The position numbers and the translations under genes were made by a program. From Desulfosarcina sp. OttesenSCG-928-A07 (GTDB taxonomy: Bacteria > Desulfobacterota > Desulfobacteria > Desulfobacterales > Desulfosarcinaceae), in the NCBI GenBank assembly GCA_030267325.1, contig JAJDJS010000001.1, forward strand, positions 95,028 through 159,027: 64,000 nt of DNA. The letters are read 5' to 3'. Each line of letters begins with the position of its first letter. The first letter of the stretch is position 1. A model generated the notes under the pieces. That model did not search any database. It was given only the letters and a program-made list of their open reading frames with translations, and was not told the origin of the DNA. Shown piece after piece: positions 62,582 to 64,000 of this stretch.

Positions 62582-63088
62582 TTATTCGCCATCTTCCCCT
62601 TTTTTGAACATCTCCAGCGCCATCCGGATCACATCTGATGAGAACCCTCTGCCAGCCAGAAACCGGTATGCTTTCTGCCAGCGTTTTCCCGGATCCGGTT
62701 CCCGGTCAAACCGGGCACGCTTTTTTTCCAGTGCCTGTCTGGCGGTTTCCAGCTCATCAGGCAAATTTTCGTCCTGGTCCAGAATACGGCGGATCGTCTC
62801 TTCATCCAGGCCTTTTCCCGAAAGGGTTTGATGAATGCGAAAAGCGCCGTATCCCCGCCGGACCAGTTGGTCGGCAAGGGCGCTGGCCGTGGCCATATCA
62901 TCCAGATACCCCAAGCGCTGGCACTGGTTGATGGCGTGGGCTGCATCGGTTTCGGAAAATCCGTTTTTACAAAGCTTTGCGCGAAGTTCAAATGTCGTGT
63001 GATCCCGGCGCGTGAGCATGGCAAGGGCCGTTTCCATGGCGGATCTGTTTTTTTTTCGGTTTGATGGTGGGCTGGTTTTCATGGGCAT
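62582..63088 (-). CDS. recX: Regulatory protein RecX
   Basis: 168 aa from ATG 63088 (ATG 63082 also possible); the longer open reading includes a GC palindrome and is rejected. Three-helix RecX repeats: ALAMLTRRDHTTFELRAKLCKNGFSETDAAHAINQCQRLGYLDD (hallmarks LTRRDHTTFELRAKL and LGYLDD), RRGYGAFRIHQTLSGKGLDEETI and a third ending RFLAGRGFSSDVIRMALE. RecX binds and modulates RecA filaments; recA is not in the window. Weak ribosome binding site. Confidence 0.88.
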   Translation of the reverse strand: MPMKTSPPSNRKKNRSAMETALAMLTRRDHTTFELRAKLCKNGFSETDAAHAINQCQRLGYLDDMATASALADQLVRRGYGAFRIHQTLSGKGLDEETIRRILDQDENLPDELETARQALEKKRARFDREPDPGKRWQKAYRFLAGRGFSSDVIRMALEMFKKGEDGE

Positions 63089-63150
63089 TTTCACGGGAAA
63101 GCAGAAAATCAACGTATGAAGTGCGGGAAAAAACAGAAAAGTAACGAAAG

Positions 63151-63198
63151 GTGCAGGGGCGCCTTGCGTATGAGGGCGCCTCGCGATGCGCCCCCACA
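63151..63198. repeat. GC palindrome related to the 56 kb cluster
   Basis: GTGCAGGGGCGC at the left and GCGCCCCCACACC at the right with an internal GGGCGCC. The outer form GTGCAGGGGCG...CGCCCC is shared with the cluster at 56021-56156, showing a dispersed family. It lies between recX and the autotransporter-like gene. Confidence 0.65.
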
Positions 63199-63212
63199 CC
63201 GTTGGCAGTTTT

Positions 63213-64000
63213 CTAAAATTTTATTTCCACATTCAAATATCCCGCATGGCTGTCAGTATCTTCGCCAAAGCGGCCGAGATAGCCAGCCTTGAGGGAGATG
63301 TTCTCTCTCAGCCTCAGGTCCACATCCGCGCCAAGGCCGATGCTGTTCCGGTCCATGGGCGCACCTTCAATGGAAAAGGCATTGCCGCCGAAGAAAGAGA
63401 ACTTTGACTCGGGGTTGATGTCGCCGAAAAGGTGCTGATAATCCACGCTCGCGCCGATCACAACCTTTTCCGTGGGCTGATACTGGACCCGCACGCCAAG
63501 GTTTGACGCGAAGTTGTCATTTTCTTCGGATCTTGCCCTGAGGGCGGCTGATCCGCCGGTTTCCGTGAAGCTGTCGTTCTTGGAGAAATTCCAGGAAAGT
63601 CCAGCGTAAGGCTCGATGGAAAAAGCCTCAAACTTTTTCATCCACCCGATCTCGCCGAAGGCCTGAACCGTGTGGACATCGTAATCTCCCTTGAGACGCT
63701 GGGTCATGAAGGCCACATGGCGTTTGGCATCCACCTGATGGAGACCGTAGCCCGCTCCCACTTTCAGGTTGAAATCCCCGAAAAGGGGCCGGCCCGCATA
63801 GAGTGCCAGATTGAAGCTGTCAATGTCTGCTTCAGAACCCCTGGAACTTACTTCGTATTCTCCATCGCCGTACCGGAAGGCCGCGCCAAGGGTCCAGTCA
63901 GATACTGCTTTTTCCACGCCCATACTGGCACCCCAGCTCCGGAGTTCGGCCTTTCCGGTGTTATAGGTGCCATCTGCCGTGTTTTTCTGGCGATCCGCGC
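63213..64000 (-). CDS. Autotransporter-type beta-barrel domain protein (C-terminal part)
   Basis: The frame is open from the stop at 63213 to the window edge (262 codons visible). The whole visible part reads as amphipathic antiparallel strands of an autotransporter translocator barrel: DWTLGAAFRYGDGEYEV, YAGRPLFGDFNLKVGAGYGLHQVDAKRH, FGEIGWMKKFEAFSIEPYAGLSW, LGVRVQYQPTEKVVIGASVDYQHLF, and the terminal Phe of YLNVEIKF, the BamA recognition end. The passenger lies outside. Type Va secretion is likely; the barrel class PF03797 is my best match. Confidence 0.85.
   Translation of the reverse strand, partial: ADRQKNTADGTYNTGKAELRSWGASMGVEKAVSDWTLGAAFRYGDGEYEVSSRGSEADIDSFNLALYAGRPLFGDFNLKVGAGYGLHQVDAKRHVAFMTQRLKGDYDVHTVQAFGEIGWMKKFEAFSIEPYAGLSWNFSKNDSFTETGGSAALRARSEENDNFASNLGVRVQYQPTEKVVIGASVDYQHLFGDINPESKFSFFGGNAFSIEGAPMDRNSIGLGADVDLRLRENISLKAGYLGRFGEDTDSHAGYLNVEIKF

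Overview
The window looks like chromosome from an anaerobic Gram-negative bacterium, most likely a sulfate-reducer-type member of the Desulfobacterota (former Deltaproteobacteria). This is inferred from gene content: an indolepyruvate:ferredoxin oxidoreductase with an FrhB-like iron-sulfur partner, a GlcD/HdrD-type hydroxyacid oxidase pair, Fe-S aldo/keto reductase and DUF362 proteins, a HesB-like selenoprotein with an in-frame UGA, a full outer-membrane and lipid A locus using LpxI, and a BamA with an extra N-terminal domain. No rRNA, tRNA, CRISPR array, integrase or phage genes were seen.

Layout. 1-4400 (minus): trpE-G-D-C-F behind a classical ribosome-mediated attenuator whose 25-codon leader peptide contains Trp-Trp-Trp-Pro-Trp. 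4430-10000: a redox cluster (Fe-S aldo/keto reductase, DUF362, cupin, carboxymuconolactone decarboxylase-like protein, flavodoxin) divergent from an AraC regulator. 10150-13060: a Cys-rich protein coupled to an ankyrin-repeat protein. 13530-21770 (plus): acyl-CoA ligase, FrhB-like protein, IorA, IorB, GlcD-like and GlcF-like proteins, probably for oxidation of aryl-lactates or branched 2-hydroxyacids through 2-oxoacids to acyl-CoA. 21830-24500: aconitase with a frameshift at a C10 run. 24700-38070: rlmD, a DUF3786 gene and the minus-strand envelope locus lysS-lolC-lolD-bamA-skp-lpxD-fabZ-lpxA-lpxI-lpxB. 38540-46160 (plus): DnaJ/TerB protein, secA, phosphodiesterase, then clpS-clpA-aat, the complete N-degron recognition and tagging set. 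46290-49070: an accessory patch with the selenoprotein, two remnants of group IIC introns, a pentapeptide-repeat ion channel and an orphan HicB. 49170-58440: a transporter, then an RND efflux operon (adaptor, pump, outer-membrane factor and a co-transcribed MFS drug transporter) divergent from a CecR-like TetR regulator. 58560-64000: glycogen phosphorylase, two Hsp20 genes, recX and the 3' end of an autotransporter-like barrel gene.

The least expected structures are: (i) five copies of a non-coding element of about 115 bp with 12-bp terminal inverted repeats (a MITE-like family), whose ends supply stop codons or Shine-Dalgarno-like sequence to neighbouring genes; (ii) the HesB-like selenoprotein; (iii) group IIC intron debris directly behind an intrinsic terminator; (iv) a pentapeptide-repeat channel whose predicted beta-helix core alternates Cys and Phe in an unbroken 22-unit decapeptide register; (v) the trp attenuator. 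All functional statements are from reading the sequence and family knowledge; no database search was possible.
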